A stretch of DNA of 64,000 bases, from the NCBI RefSeq assembly GCF_025464955.1, contig NZ_JAODNM010000079.1, forward strand, positions 1 to 64,000, written 5' to 3'. The notes beneath the pieces are model-generated. The model was not told the DNA's origin and did no database searches. It saw only the letters and a list, made by a program, of their open reading frames with translations. Both the position numbers and the translations under genes were made by a program. The number at the start of each line of letters is the position of its first letter. Position 1 is the stretch's first letter. Source of the stretch: Amycolatopsis sp. GTDB lineage: Bacteria; Actinomycetota; Actinomycetes; Mycobacteriales; Pseudonocardiaceae. Below, piece after piece: positions 46,729 through 55,778 of this stretch.

Positions 46729-49700
46729 TCATCGGAAACCGCCGACGAGCTGGGTGTTCGCGTCGGCGCCGGTGGCGACGAAGCCGGTCTGCATGAGTTT
46801 CACGCCGCGGCGGGTGACGAGCTGCGCGCGGCCAGGGGGCAGCTTGCGCGGCATGGCCTCGCCGAGGAACTTGCCCTCCTCCTTGGGATAGGAGAAGACG
46901 ACACCCGGGCTGCCGAGCTCCCACATCCGCCGCAGCACCGGGTCGCTCAACGCCCGCATGGCACCGGAAGTGCTCCGCGCGACGATCAGGTGGAATCCGA
47001 TGTAGACGCCCTGCGCGAGCAGCGACAGCAGCGGATCCAGCGGCGAACCCATGCCCATGGTCAGGAGCTGGTAGTCGTCGACCACGAGGAACAGCCTCGG
47101 GCCGTCCCACCAGTCCCGCTTCTTGAGCCTGTCGGCTGTGACGGTCTGGTCGGGGATGCGACCGGTGAGCGAGACGATCGCCTGCTGCGACAGCTCCTTG
47201 AGCGCCTCGCCCGTGGTCGCGTAGCCGACCCGGTAAGCCGCCGGGACCTCGGCGTCGAGCTGCCTGCTCGGGTCGGCGAGCAGGATCTTCGCTTCCCCGG
47301 ACGAATACCGCGCCAGCACCGACCGGATGGCGAGGCGCAGCATGTTGGTCTTGCCGGTCTCGTTGTCCCCGAAGACCAGCAGATGAGGCGTGGTCTCGAA
47401 ATCGTGCCAGACCGGCCACAACCGCTGTTCGTCCTGGCCGAGGCAGATCTTGAGATCGCCCTCCGGGCGGGGCAGGTCGGTCATCGGCAGGGTGCCCGGC
47501 AGCATCCGGACCGCCGGCGCCCGACGGCCCGGCCAGAACGTCTGGACCTCTTCGGCGACGGCCTTGGTCGCCTCGGCGAGGTCGTCGGTGGCCGAACTGC
47601 CGTCCATCCGGGGCAGGCTCGACAGGAAGTGCAGACCGGCGGCGGTCATCCCGCGACCCGGCTGGTTGGGCACGGTCTTCGCCTTGCGCGAGCCGACTTC
47701 GGACTCCATCGGGTCACCCAGACGCAGTTCGAACCGGGTGCCGAGCAGGTCCCGGAGCCACGGCCGGATCTCCGACCACCGGGTCGACGCGACCGCGATG
47801 TGGAGTCCGAACGAAATCCCGCGCGAGGCGAGTTCACCGATCTTCGCTTCGAGCTCGGAGTAGTCGGTCTTGACGCTGAACCAGCCGTCGATGACCAGGA
47901 AGACGTCCCCATGCGGGTCGTCGATCTGGCCGGACTTGCGCAGCTGCCGGTAGACCTCCATCGACTCGAGGCCGCGCTCGGAGAAGATGTTCTCCCGCTT
48001 CTCCATGATCTGCAGCATTTCCTCGACCGTCCGGACCACCCGGTCGCGTTCCAGGCGCGTCGCGACCGAGCCCACGTGGGGCAGGCCGCTGATCGACATG
48101 ATGCCGCCACCACCGAAGTCGAGGCCGTAGAACTGCACTTCCTCGGGGGTGTGGGTCAGGGCAAGGGAAAGCACCAGCGTCCGCAGCAGCGTGGACTTGC
48201 CGGACTGCGGCCCGCCGACCACCGCGATATGGCCGTTGGCACCGTTGAGGTCGGCCACCAGCAGCTCGCGGATCTGCTCGAACGGCCGGTCGATCATGCC
48301 GAGCGGCACCCGCAGCCGGCCGCGCTGCGCCGGGTCCTCCACGGTCATCCCGCGGACGGGGTCCGGCAACACGCTGGGCAGCAACGAATCCAGGCTCGGC
48401 GACTCGGCCAGCGGCGGCAGCCAGACCTGGCGCGCCGCGGGTCCCGAACCGACCAGGCGATCGATGAACACGTCCGCCAGCGTCGGTCCGGTGGACTGCA
48501 GCGCGTCGGCGTGGTCGTCCTCGGATGCGGTGGCGACCTGGTCCGGGCCTTCGGGACGCAGCATGTAGAGGCTCGGCCGCGGCTGGGTGAAGAACGGGAC
48601 CACCTCGCGGCTGACCCGGGCCTCCTCGGAGCCGCCGTCGCCGACCCCCGCGGGCACCGGCCCGGACACGTACGCCGCCTTGAACCGCACCAGGTTCGTG
48701 GTGTCGATCTTCAGGAAGCCGTTGCCAGGCTCGGACGGCAGCTCGTACGCGCTGGCAACCCCGATGACACTGCGGGATTCCATCGAGGAGAACGTCCGCA
48801 GCGCGATTCGGTAGGACAGATGCCCTTCGACGCGGTGGATGCGGCCTTCGTCGAGCCGCTGCGACGCGAGCAGCAGGTGCACACCGAGACTCCGGCCCAG
48901 CCGCCCGACCGAAACGAACAGCTCCATGAACTCGGGCTTGCTGGCCAGCAGTTCGCTGAACTCGTCGACGACGAGGAACAGGGTCGGCATGGGAGCGAGC
49001 TGCTCCCCCTGCGCGCGAGCCTTCTCGTATTCGAACAGCGACGGGTACCCGCTGGCACGCAGCTGTTCCTGGCGCCGGACCATCTCGCCGTTCAGCGAGT
49101 CCTGCATCCGGTCGACCAGCGGCAGCTCGTCGGCGAGGTTGGTGATCATCGCCGAGGTGTGCGGCAGCCGGTCCATCCCGAGGAAGGTCGCGCCGCCCTT
49201 GAAGTCGACCAGTACGAAGTTCAGGATCTCCGAGGAATGAGTGGCGGCCAGGCCGAGCACGAGCGTGCGCAGCAGCTCGCTCTTGCCCGAACCCGTGGCG
49301 CCGATCAGCATCCCGTGCGGGCCCATCCCGCCCTGCGCGGACTCCTTGAGGTCCAGCTCGACGATCTCGCCCTCTTCGGTCACCCCGATCGGGACCGACA
49401 TCCGGGCGCGTTGCACCGCCCGCGGCCGCCACTGGGTGGCGATGTCGAAGGTGTGGACGTCCCGGATGCCGAGCAGCGCGGTGAGCCCGAAGTCGCTCTC
49501 GAGTGGACGGTCGACCAGGTCGACGGTCCCGCTGGTGCGCTTCGGAGCGAGCAGCCGCGCGAGCGCCTCGACCTGGACGACCCCGAGCTCGTCGCGCTGG
49601 GCCGAGCCGACACCGGAGCCGGCCGGGAACTCGACGCGGTCGCCCTCGGTGGTCAGCCGCAGTACCTTCGGCCCACCGGGCATCGCGCCGGTCACGTCGA

Positions 49701-50727
49701 GCAGAACGACGTTGCGCAGGCCCGCGCCCAGCAGCCGGGAGGAGTCGGGGATCGAGGCGAGGTGCGCCACGATGACGACCATCGGCTCGGCGGCGGTCGG
49801 CACCGCCGCCTTGTCGTGGTCGTCGCGGTCGGCGACGTCCGGGCCGAGTACGTCCATCAGCTCGTCGTGGTCGGAGGCAAGCATCCGCAGCGGGCCGGCG
49901 GCGTCGCGTGACGTCGGGTGTGCGTTGTGCGGCAGCCACTTCACCCAGTCCCATTCGGGCTGAGCCGCTTCGGTGGTGAGTACCGCGATGCGGAGTTCGT
50001 CCGGGGAGTGGAAAGTGACCAGCTGGCCGAGCATCGCGCGCACCAGCGCGACCGACGAACCCGGGTCGCCGTCGAACTCGACACTGGTGAAACTGCGCAG
50101 CCCCACCGCGGTCGGGATACCCGAGAGCGTCCGGTAGGCCTCGCTGAAGCGGCGCAACGAGATCGCCGACAGCGGTTCGAGGTCTTCGATGGGCTTGGTG
50201 ACCGGCGGGACGAGTTCGAGCGCCGACTGCTGCGAACCCAGGCCGATCCGTACGCGGGCGAAGTCGTCGTGGCTCACCCGGCGTTCCCACAGCCGCGGCC
50301 CCATCGCCATGGACCAGAGCGAATCCGGCGAAGGGTTGTTCCACGCGACGGCGCGACGCTGCTGCTCGGCGGTCTCGCGGGCCCGGATGCGGACCTGCGC
50401 GATGTAACGCAGGTAGTCACGCCGTTCCGCGCGCATCTTCCGCTTGCGTTCACCCGCGGACCGGGTCAGCTGCCCGAGGCTCATGGCCATCATGGAAACG
50501 CCCATGCCACCACCGAGTACGTAGGTCATCGGTGAACTGCCGGCCGCTCCGGAGAAGGACAGCACCATGACCATCGAGCCGATGCCCATCGGGAGCATCA
50601 TCATCAGCGAGTTGTAGTCGCGGGCCGCGGGCTCGGCGAGCACCGGTGGCTCCTGGAGCTCTTCCTGGCCCTCCGGCCGCTCCGGTCCGGCCGCCCGCGG
50701 TCCGCGCTTGACTGTCACCGTGCTCAT
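46729..50727 (-). CDS. eccC: EccC, FtsK/SpoIIIE-type secretion ATPase
   Basis: A 1332-aa motor with EccCa and EccCb fused in one chain. Two membrane helices (about 40-85) are followed by a linker and three ATPase domains: D1 Walker A GATGSGKSE (about 476) with Walker B VVDEFSELL, D2 GGPQSGKST (about 839) with VIDGWF, and D3 GDNETGKTN (about 1122) with VVDDYQ. Only D1 keeps a classical Asp-Glu pair, as in other EccC proteins where D2/D3 bind substrate signals. An excellent AAGGAGGT box precedes ATG 50727. EccC powers export and recognises the C-terminal signals of WXG100 partners encoded upstream. Confidence 0.95.
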   Translation of the reverse strand: MSTVTVKRGPRAAGPERPEGQEELQEPPVLAEPAARDYNSLMMMLPMGIGSMVMVLSFSGAAGSSPMTYVLGGGMGVSMMAMSLGQLTRSAGERKRKMRAERRDYLRYIAQVRIRARETAEQQRRAVAWNNPSPDSLWSMAMGPRLWERRVSHDDFARVRIGLGSQQSALELVPPVTKPIEDLEPLSAISLRRFSEAYRTLSGIPTAVGLRSFTSVEFDGDPGSSVALVRAMLGQLVTFHSPDELRIAVLTTEAAQPEWDWVKWLPHNAHPTSRDAAGPLRMLASDHDELMDVLGPDVADRDDHDKAAVPTAAEPMVVIVAHLASIPDSSRLLGAGLRNVVLLDVTGAMPGGPKVLRLTTEGDRVEFPAGSGVGSAQRDELGVVQVEALARLLAPKRTSGTVDLVDRPLESDFGLTALLGIRDVHTFDIATQWRPRAVQRARMSVPIGVTEEGEIVELDLKESAQGGMGPHGMLIGATGSGKSELLRTLVLGLAATHSSEILNFVLVDFKGGATFLGMDRLPHTSAMITNLADELPLVDRMQDSLNGEMVRRQEQLRASGYPSLFEYEKARAQGEQLAPMPTLFLVVDEFSELLASKPEFMELFVSVGRLGRSLGVHLLLASQRLDEGRIHRVEGHLSYRIALRTFSSMESRSVIGVASAYELPSEPGNGFLKIDTTNLVRFKAAYVSGPVPAGVGDGGSEEARVSREVVPFFTQPRPSLYMLRPEGPDQVATASEDDHADALQSTGPTLADVFIDRLVGSGPAARQVWLPPLAESPSLDSLLPSVLPDPVRGMTVEDPAQRGRLRVPLGMIDRPFEQIRELLVADLNGANGHIAVVGGPQSGKSTLLRTLVLSLALTHTPEEVQFYGLDFGGGGIMSISGLPHVGSVATRLERDRVVRTVEEMLQIMEKRENIFSERGLESMEVYRQLRKSGQIDDPHGDVFLVIDGWFSVKTDYSELEAKIGELASRGISFGLHIAVASTRWSEIRPWLRDLLGTRFELRLGDPMESEVGSRKAKTVPNQPGRGMTAAGLHFLSSLPRMDGSSATDDLAEATKAVAEEVQTFWPGRRAPAVRMLPGTLPMTDLPRPEGDLKICLGQDEQRLWPVWHDFETTPHLLVFGDNETGKTNMLRLAIRSVLARYSSGEAKILLADPSRQLDAEVPAAYRVGYATTGEALKELSQQAIVSLTGRIPDQTVTADRLKKRDWWDGPRLFLVVDDYQLLTMGMGSPLDPLLSLLAQGVYIGFHLIVARSTSGAMRALSDPVLRRMWELGSPGVVFSYPKEEGKFLGEAMPRKLPPGRAQLVTRRGVKLMQTGFVATGADANTQLVGGFR

Positions 50728-50797
50728 CGGTGCACCTCCTTCCCACTCATCGGATCCAGTGTCACTTCAACGTCGAGGGTCACTTCACAGTCCAGGA

Positions 50798-53700
50798 TCA
50801 CTCCAAGACGCCTGACGGCTTCGAAACGGCCCGGCCCCAAGCGGAGTTGTCCTGGCTCAGGAGGTCCGCCATGGAACGTTCGGCCTCTTCGCCGTCTTCG
50901 TCCTCATCGGACTCTTCGCCGTCGGCATCCTTATCGGACGCTTCGGGTTCCGGAGGCGGGTCGTCACCGGAGCACGTGGGCCACTCTCCGTTGGAGATGA
51001 CCTCGCCTTCGCCTCGCTTACGCCGCCGGTAGGTGGCCAGCTCGGCCTCCATCGGCTCGAGGTCGGCGTCGTCCTCGCGACTCCACGGTTCGTCGCTGTG
51101 CTCGACGAGGTCGAGCACGAGCACCTCCTCCGAGGTTTCGTCGGTCGACCACGCGCTTGCGGGCAGCAACCCGGGCAGGAACTCCGCTGTCCCGACGTCC
51201 CATGACGAAACGTCCTCTACGGCGTCGACCGGCCGGACCACCGGGACGCGCAACAGAGCCTCGTAGCTCTGGGACGGATACGGGGCGTCCGGGCCGTCCG
51301 CGCCTGCGCCCCCGTCCGCGCCGCCACCTGCGGCCGTGTCCGGGCCGGGGCCCTGACCTGGTGGGACAGCTTCTTCCTTGCGGTGTGCCGGGCTCACGGA
51401 AACCTCCTCCGAGTTAACGGACGCCGGGTCCGAAAGTCCCCAGCGCGGCCGGAGCGGAGCGGGTGCTTCGGTCTGCGCGGGCAAGGCCGCGAAGACCGCC
51501 GAACCGTCCACTTCGGAACTGCCGACTTCGGAACCGTCCACTTCGGACGATTCGGCCGGCGGCACGACACCCGGAGGCGCCGCTGCCGGACCCGCCCACG
51601 ACGCCGTTTGGGCCGGAGGCCCTTCCCAGACCGGGGTCAGGGCTGAGGTTGGGGCTGGGCCGGTCGCCCACGGCAAGCTCACCCCGCCCAGCAGGTTCGC
51701 CGAATCCGGCCGCTCGGTCTCGGTGCCGCCGCCGTCCGTACCAACCGCACCAGCCGGCGGCGGCAGGATCGGCACGCCGCCCGCGGGCTCGTCCGGCGTG
51801 GCCCACGACGCCGGGTTCACCGGCGGCGTGTCGGCCAGCACGTTCGGATCGCCGACCCCGGCAGGCGTAGGCCCACTGGTCCAGGCCTGGGTGACGCCGC
51901 CGAGCAGACCCGCCGAATCCGGCCGCTCCGCACCATTGCCCGCGGCCGCACCAGCACCACCGCTGCCCATGCCACCAGGCGGCATCATCGGCGTGCCAGG
52001 AGGCGCGGTGCCACCGGCGGTCGCCGTGACCGGCGGCGGCGTCAAACCCGTCAGGCCGGTCAAGCCGGTCAAACCGGCCGGACCGTTCGTGTCGGCCGGA
52101 CCACCGTTCGCGCCGACACCGGCGATGTCGCCAACGGTCGCCGTGCCGGAGGATCCGGACCCGCCACCAATGACGCCCGGCGGCGGAGCCCAGGACGCCG
52201 ACTTCAGCGCGGGTGTGTCCACCAGCGAGCTCGGGTCGCCGACCCCTGGCGGCAAGGCCCCGGTCCAGGGCTTGTCCACGCCGCCGAGCAGACCGGCAGA
52301 ATCCGGCCGCTCGGCACCGTTGCCCGCGGCCGCGCCGGCACCACCACCGCTGCCCATGCCACCAGGCGGCATCATCGGCGTGCCGGGAGGCGGCGTACCG
52401 CCGGCAGTCGCAGTGGCCGGCGGCGGCGTCAAACCCGTCAGCTTGTTCAAGGATGCCAAGTCGTTCGGGGCGTTGGCCGGCGCGTGCAGGTTGTCGGCCC
52501 CAGCCGAGTGGAAGCCACCCGGTGCGCTGTTCGCGCCACCCGACGATCCGGCACCGCCACCGGCATTGACCGGCGGCGGGGCCCACGACGCCGACTTCAG
52601 CGGCGGCGCGTTCAGCAGCGAGTTCGGGTCACCGAGACCCGCAGGAGGAGGGCTGATCCAAGGCTTGTCGATCCCGCCCAGCAGACCCGCCGAATCCGGC
52701 CGCTCGGCGCTGTTGCCCGCACCGGCACCCGCACCACCGCCGCCCATACCGCCAGGCGGCATCATCGGCGGCGGCGCGGCGGCCTTGGTGTTGTCCACCG
52801 GCGGGTTCTGCAGAGCCTGCGGCAGGTTGACCGGCTTGATCGCGTCGTTGTTCAGGCTGTTGGGCGCCGCTCCGCCACCGTGGCCGTTGATCCCGCCAGG
52901 CGCGCCACCGGTGCCACCACTGCCGGGGCCACCGCCGATCTTGGGGCTCTGGAAGTTGCCGAGGCCCTTGGAGCCGAGCCCGTTGTTGCCGAGCCCATTG
53001 GAGCCGAGCCCATTGTTGCCGGGGCCGTTGCCGATGTTCGGGTTCTGGAAGTTGCCGAGGCCTTTCGTGCCGTCGGTGTTGTTCCCAGTGTTGTTGCCGG
53101 TGCTGTTCTTTCCGCCGACCGAGCCAGGGGGCGGCGGGATGTTCGCGCCGGTGATGGGCGGGATGTTGCCGAGGCCGCCACCGCCACCGCCACCGCTGTT
53201 CGATCCACCCGGCGGCGGGGGTGTGGTGAGGGACTTGATCCCGCCCAGTCCGTTGCCACCAGGGCCGTTGCCGCCCGGGCCGCTGCCGCCCGAGCCGTTG
53301 AGACCCGGAGGCGGTGCCACGGAAAGGTTCTGGAACGGCGGCAGGGTGCCACCACCGCCACCACCCGCGCCACCACCCGGAGGCGGCGGGATGGACGCGC
53401 TGTTGATCGGCGGCGGCGTGCCACCACCGCCACCACCACCCGAACCTCCACCCGGAGGCGGCGGGATGGACGCGCTGTTGATCGGCGGCGGCGTGTTACC
53501 TCCACCACCACCGCCACCGCTGCCACCGGGCGGCGGCGGGATGTTCGCGCCCCCGGGGGGCGGCGTGTCACCGCCGGTCGGCGGTGGCGGGATGTCGCCA
53601 CCGGGCGGTGGGGTCGGGATGTTGCCCCCGCCGGGCGGCCCGGTGCCGGTCGTGTCGGGCACCGCGAGCGGCTTGACCTGGAAGCTGCTGTATTTGGTGC

Positions 53701-54310
53701 CCAGTTGGTCGGCGACATTCTTCATGTCGTCCGTCATCATCTTCACGGCTTCCGGGAACTTCGAGATGAAGGCCCGGCCGTCGGGGAGCACCGCCCCGCG
53801 CGCGATGACCTGCGCCGCGTAGTAACTGTCGATTTCCCGGATGGCGTTCTGCGCCCACTGCAGGTAGTTGGCGCTGTTCGCGAGTTGCGTCGGCACGTTT
53901 TCGGAGCCGTCACCACCGCCCGAGAGCTGATCGACCATGCCGTCGACCTGCGCCGCCATCTTCGCCATGAGCCCCACGAACGTGGTGGCCGCGGTGCCCT
54001 TCCACGAACCGTTCTCGCCGGCGAGCGCGGCGGTCTGGTCCTTGATGGACTGGGCGATGACGGTGAGGCTCTGCTGAGCGGTGTTGAAGGTGTTGGCCGC
54101 GTCCTGCAGCGTCTGCGGATCCACGTTGCCTCTGGCCAGGTCGGCGGCGTCGCCACCGACACTCATCGAGCCACCACCGAGGACGGCCGCCTCGATCTGT
54201 TTCCAGGTCCAGCCTTGGAAGTCCGTGCCGCCGGGAGGAAGCTGGGACGGATCGACCCAGACGCCGTTGCTGTCGGTGGTGAACCCGCCGCTGTTGTTGG
54301 GGTCCGTCAT
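50798..54310 (-). CDS. WXG/PPE-like secreted protein with long Pro-Gly repeat tail
   Basis: An 1170-aa protein. The first ~210 residues are helical with a WxG-type turn (GSWKGTAATTF) and TWKQIEAAVLGG near the start, resembling PPE or EspB-like heads. The remaining ~950 residues are Pro/Gly/Asn/Ser-rich: first many PPPPGG units, then at least four copies of a block containing GAERPDSAGLLGG, and finally an acidic end (EESDEDEDGEEAERSMADLL). Probably a secreted structural or cell-surface component of the system. It lies between the 175-aa gene and eccC, an ESX-type position for substrates. Confidence 0.7.
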   Translation of the reverse strand: MTDPNNSGGFTTDSNGVWVDPSQLPPGGTDFQGWTWKQIEAAVLGGGSMSVGGDAADLARGNVDPQTLQDAANTFNTAQQSLTVIAQSIKDQTAALAGENGSWKGTAATTFVGLMAKMAAQVDGMVDQLSGGGDGSENVPTQLANSANYLQWAQNAIREIDSYYAAQVIARGAVLPDGRAFISKFPEAVKMMTDDMKNVADQLGTKYSSFQVKPLAVPDTTGTGPPGGGNIPTPPPGGDIPPPPTGGDTPPPGGANIPPPPGGSGGGGGGGNTPPPINSASIPPPPGGGSGGGGGGGTPPPINSASIPPPPGGGAGGGGGGTLPPFQNLSVAPPPGLNGSGGSGPGGNGPGGNGLGGIKSLTTPPPPGGSNSGGGGGGGLGNIPPITGANIPPPPGSVGGKNSTGNNTGNNTDGTKGLGNFQNPNIGNGPGNNGLGSNGLGNNGLGSKGLGNFQSPKIGGGPGSGGTGGAPGGINGHGGGAAPNSLNNDAIKPVNLPQALQNPPVDNTKAAAPPPMMPPGGMGGGGAGAGAGNSAERPDSAGLLGGIDKPWISPPPAGLGDPNSLLNAPPLKSASWAPPPVNAGGGAGSSGGANSAPGGFHSAGADNLHAPANAPNDLASLNKLTGLTPPPATATAGGTPPPGTPMMPPGGMGSGGGAGAAAGNGAERPDSAGLLGGVDKPWTGALPPGVGDPSSLVDTPALKSASWAPPPGVIGGGSGSSGTATVGDIAGVGANGGPADTNGPAGLTGLTGLTGLTPPPVTATAGGTAPPGTPMMPPGGMGSGGAGAAAGNGAERPDSAGLLGGVTQAWTSGPTPAGVGDPNVLADTPPVNPASWATPDEPAGGVPILPPPAGAVGTDGGGTETERPDSANLLGGVSLPWATGPAPTSALTPVWEGPPAQTASWAGPAAAPPGVVPPAESSEVDGSEVGSSEVDGSAVFAALPAQTEAPAPLRPRWGLSDPASVNSEEVSVSPAHRKEEAVPPGQGPGPDTAAGGGADGGAGADGPDAPYPSQSYEALLRVPVVRPVDAVEDVSSWDVGTAEFLPGLLPASAWSTDETSEEVLVLDLVEHSDEPWSREDDADLEPMEAELATYRRRKRGEGEVISNGEWPTCSGDDPPPEPEASDKDADGEESDEDEDGEEAERSMADLLSQDNSAWGRAVSKPSGVLE

Positions 54311-54377
54311 CGTTTCTCACTCCCGGAGCACTGTCTTCGACACCGTTCGGCCACAATCGAGCAGGAAGGGGAGCTAA

Positions 54378-54905
54378 CTACCCCTTTTTGCCGAGGTTGT
54401 TGACGTCGGTGGTGACCTGGCCGAAGTAGTTGGCGTAGTCGGTCGAACTCATGTTGTTCGCGTCGTCGGCGGTGTCGTACGCCAACGCGGCTTTGGCAAT
54501 CTTGTCGGACAGCGTGGTGATGGCGCCGATCAGGCCGGACACCGCGTCCACCGACGAGGTCTTCAGATCGGTCGTCTTCTTCTCCAAGGCCACCGCGGAT
54601 CGGAAACCGCCCGGCTTCACGTTGACCTCGGACAGATAGGTCTTCAGTTCCTGGAGCGGGGTTTCCAGGCTCGCCAGGTTGGTCGCGAAGGTCTTCATCG
54701 CCGCCGTGTTCACCGCCGTCACGCCTTTGCCCGGAGTGTCGCCACCAGGGACCGCCGGCGGCTGCGCCACGTCGCCCCGGCCGGTGAACGTCCCGCCCCC
54801 GTCCGGGATCGAGTGGTCACCCGACGAGTTGAACGGACCGGCCGGCGGGGGCGGCGGGTTGTTGGACGACGAGTTCGGATTCGCAACGCTCGCTGTTTCA
54901 CCCAT
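54378..54905 (-). CDS. Helical T7SS substrate-like protein with YxxxD motif
   Basis: A 175-aa protein: a disordered Pro/Asn/Ser-rich lead (1-60) then two long helices (66-95 and 103-150) with a turn at KPGGF. Near the end of the second helix lies YDTAD (Tyr143-Asp147), which fits the YxxxD/E secretion signal of T7SS substrates. No WXG turn. It sits 72 bp downstream of the hairpin that follows the WXG100 pair and precedes the PPE-like gene. Family not recognised; the role as secreted helper or substrate is inferred. Confidence 0.65.
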   Translation of the reverse strand: MGETASVANPNSSSNNPPPPPAGPFNSSGDHSIPDGGGTFTGRGDVAQPPAVPGGDTPGKGVTAVNTAAMKTFATNLASLETPLQELKTYLSEVNVKPGGFRSAVALEKKTTDLKTSSVDAVSGLIGAITTLSDKIAKAALAYDTADDANNMSSTDYANYFGQVTTDVNNLGKKG

Positions 54906-54925
54906 TGTTCACACATCCTCAACTT

Positions 54926-54956
54926 CTGTTTTCACGACCGGGCTGTTTTCACGACC
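54926..54956. repeat. Paired 14-bp direct repeats upstream of the 175-aa gene
   Basis: CTGTTTTCACGACC occurs at 54926-54939 and 54943-54956, 17 bp apart, 21 bp upstream of the 175-aa start. Two same-face-spaced AT-rich direct repeats suggest a regulator site or the core of an internal promoter for the downstream operon. Confidence 0.6.
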
Positions 54957-55043
54957 AAGAAATGCGGGTCTGCGCACCAGACCCGGTGTTCACCGAAGAG
55001 GGCGCGATCCGCGCCACCCGAAGGAGTGACACGGTGACTAGTT

Positions 55044-55081
55044 CGGGGGTGTCGAGACGAAAAGTGGACTCGACACCCCCG
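55044..55081 (-). terminator. Strong hairpin after the WXG100 pair (possible attenuator)
   Basis: Two perfect 13-nt arms, CGGGGGTGTCGAG (55044-55056) and its complement (55069-55081), around a 12-nt loop, 21 nt after the stop of the 99-aa WXG100 gene. It would stop or slow transcription so that the small WXG100 proteins are made in excess over the machine genes downstream, unless a second promoter lies in 54906-55043. Confidence 0.7.
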
Positions 55082-55101
55082 GGCGGAACGCGGCCTGGAA
55101 C

Positions 55102-55401
55102 TCAGCTGCCGCTGGCGAAGATCTTCGAGTTCGAGTTCTCGGCGTCGACGAGCGTCGTGTTGATGTTCTCCAGCGTCTGCCGCGCCGCGTCCACCGCCCG
55201 GGGCAGGGCCTGGGCGACCTGGTAGCAGATCGCGTAGGTCGAGTTGTACTCGTCCTTGGCAGAGCCGACCCAATAGTCCAGCTGGGACTGGGTCTGGGAG
55301 TTCATGTCCTCGAGGATCTGGGTGATCTGCGCGGCGTGGGCCTTGGCCTCCGAAACGGCCTGGTCCATACCCGGGAAGGAAACTTCATACTGACCGGTCA
55401 C
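55102..55401 (-). CDS. WXG100 protein (ESAT-6-like)
   Basis: A 99-aa protein with two helices around the turn YWVGSAKDEY (Trp44, Gly46), the WXG100 hallmark, and of typical length. It should form a helical hairpin dimer with the product of the preceding gene. Only 41 bp separate the two genes. It lacks a C-terminal YxxxD/E, fitting the ESAT-6 member of the pair. Confidence 0.9.
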   Translation of the reverse strand: MTGQYEVSFPGMDQAVSEAKAHAAQITQILEDMNSQTQSQLDYWVGSAKDEYNSTYAICYQVAQALPRAVDAARQTLENINTTLVDAENSNSKIFASGS

Positions 55402-55442
55402 TGCGAATTCCTTTCAAGTACGAGCTGGTGGACGAGCCTGGA

Positions 55443-55778
55443 TCAGAAGCCTTGAAGCCCGCCGCCCATGCTGGACGCGGCCGACTTCGCCGCCGAGGTG
55501 ACGGTGTCGTCGTGGTGGTCGTAGTTGGTGGCGGCCGAGGTGACGTCCGTCGAGAGCTGCTTGAGCTTGTTGATGATCTTGTCGCACTCGGCGTAGAACT
55601 CCTGCATCGCACCGTCGAACGTCTGCGACGCGGTGCCCTTCCAGGTGCTCATCAGCGTCTCGATGGTGGTCCGGACCTGGCCTTCCTGGGTCTTGACCTG
55701 GTCCGCGTGGTCACTGATGGTGGCCGCGCCCTGGCGCATGATCTGGGTATTGACCTTGGCGTTGCTTGAGCCTGCCAT
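55443..55778 (-). CDS. WXG100 protein (CFP-10-like) with YxxxD signal
   Basis: A 111-aa protein with the turn STWKGTASQTF (Trp46, Gly48) and, after the second helix, YDHHD (Tyr86-Asp90), the general T7SS secretion signal carried by one member of each WXG100 pair. ATG 55778 was chosen because it follows AGGAGG at 5-nt spacing; the reading further upstream to 55859 has no support. First gene of the operon, so it is probably the signal-bearing partner that EccC D3 recognises. Confidence 0.92.
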   Translation of the reverse strand: MAGSSNAKVNTQIMRQGAATISDHADQVKTQEGQVRTTIETLMSTWKGTASQTFDGAMQEFYAECDKIINKLKQLSTDVTSAATNYDHHDDTVTSAAKSAASSMGGGLQGF

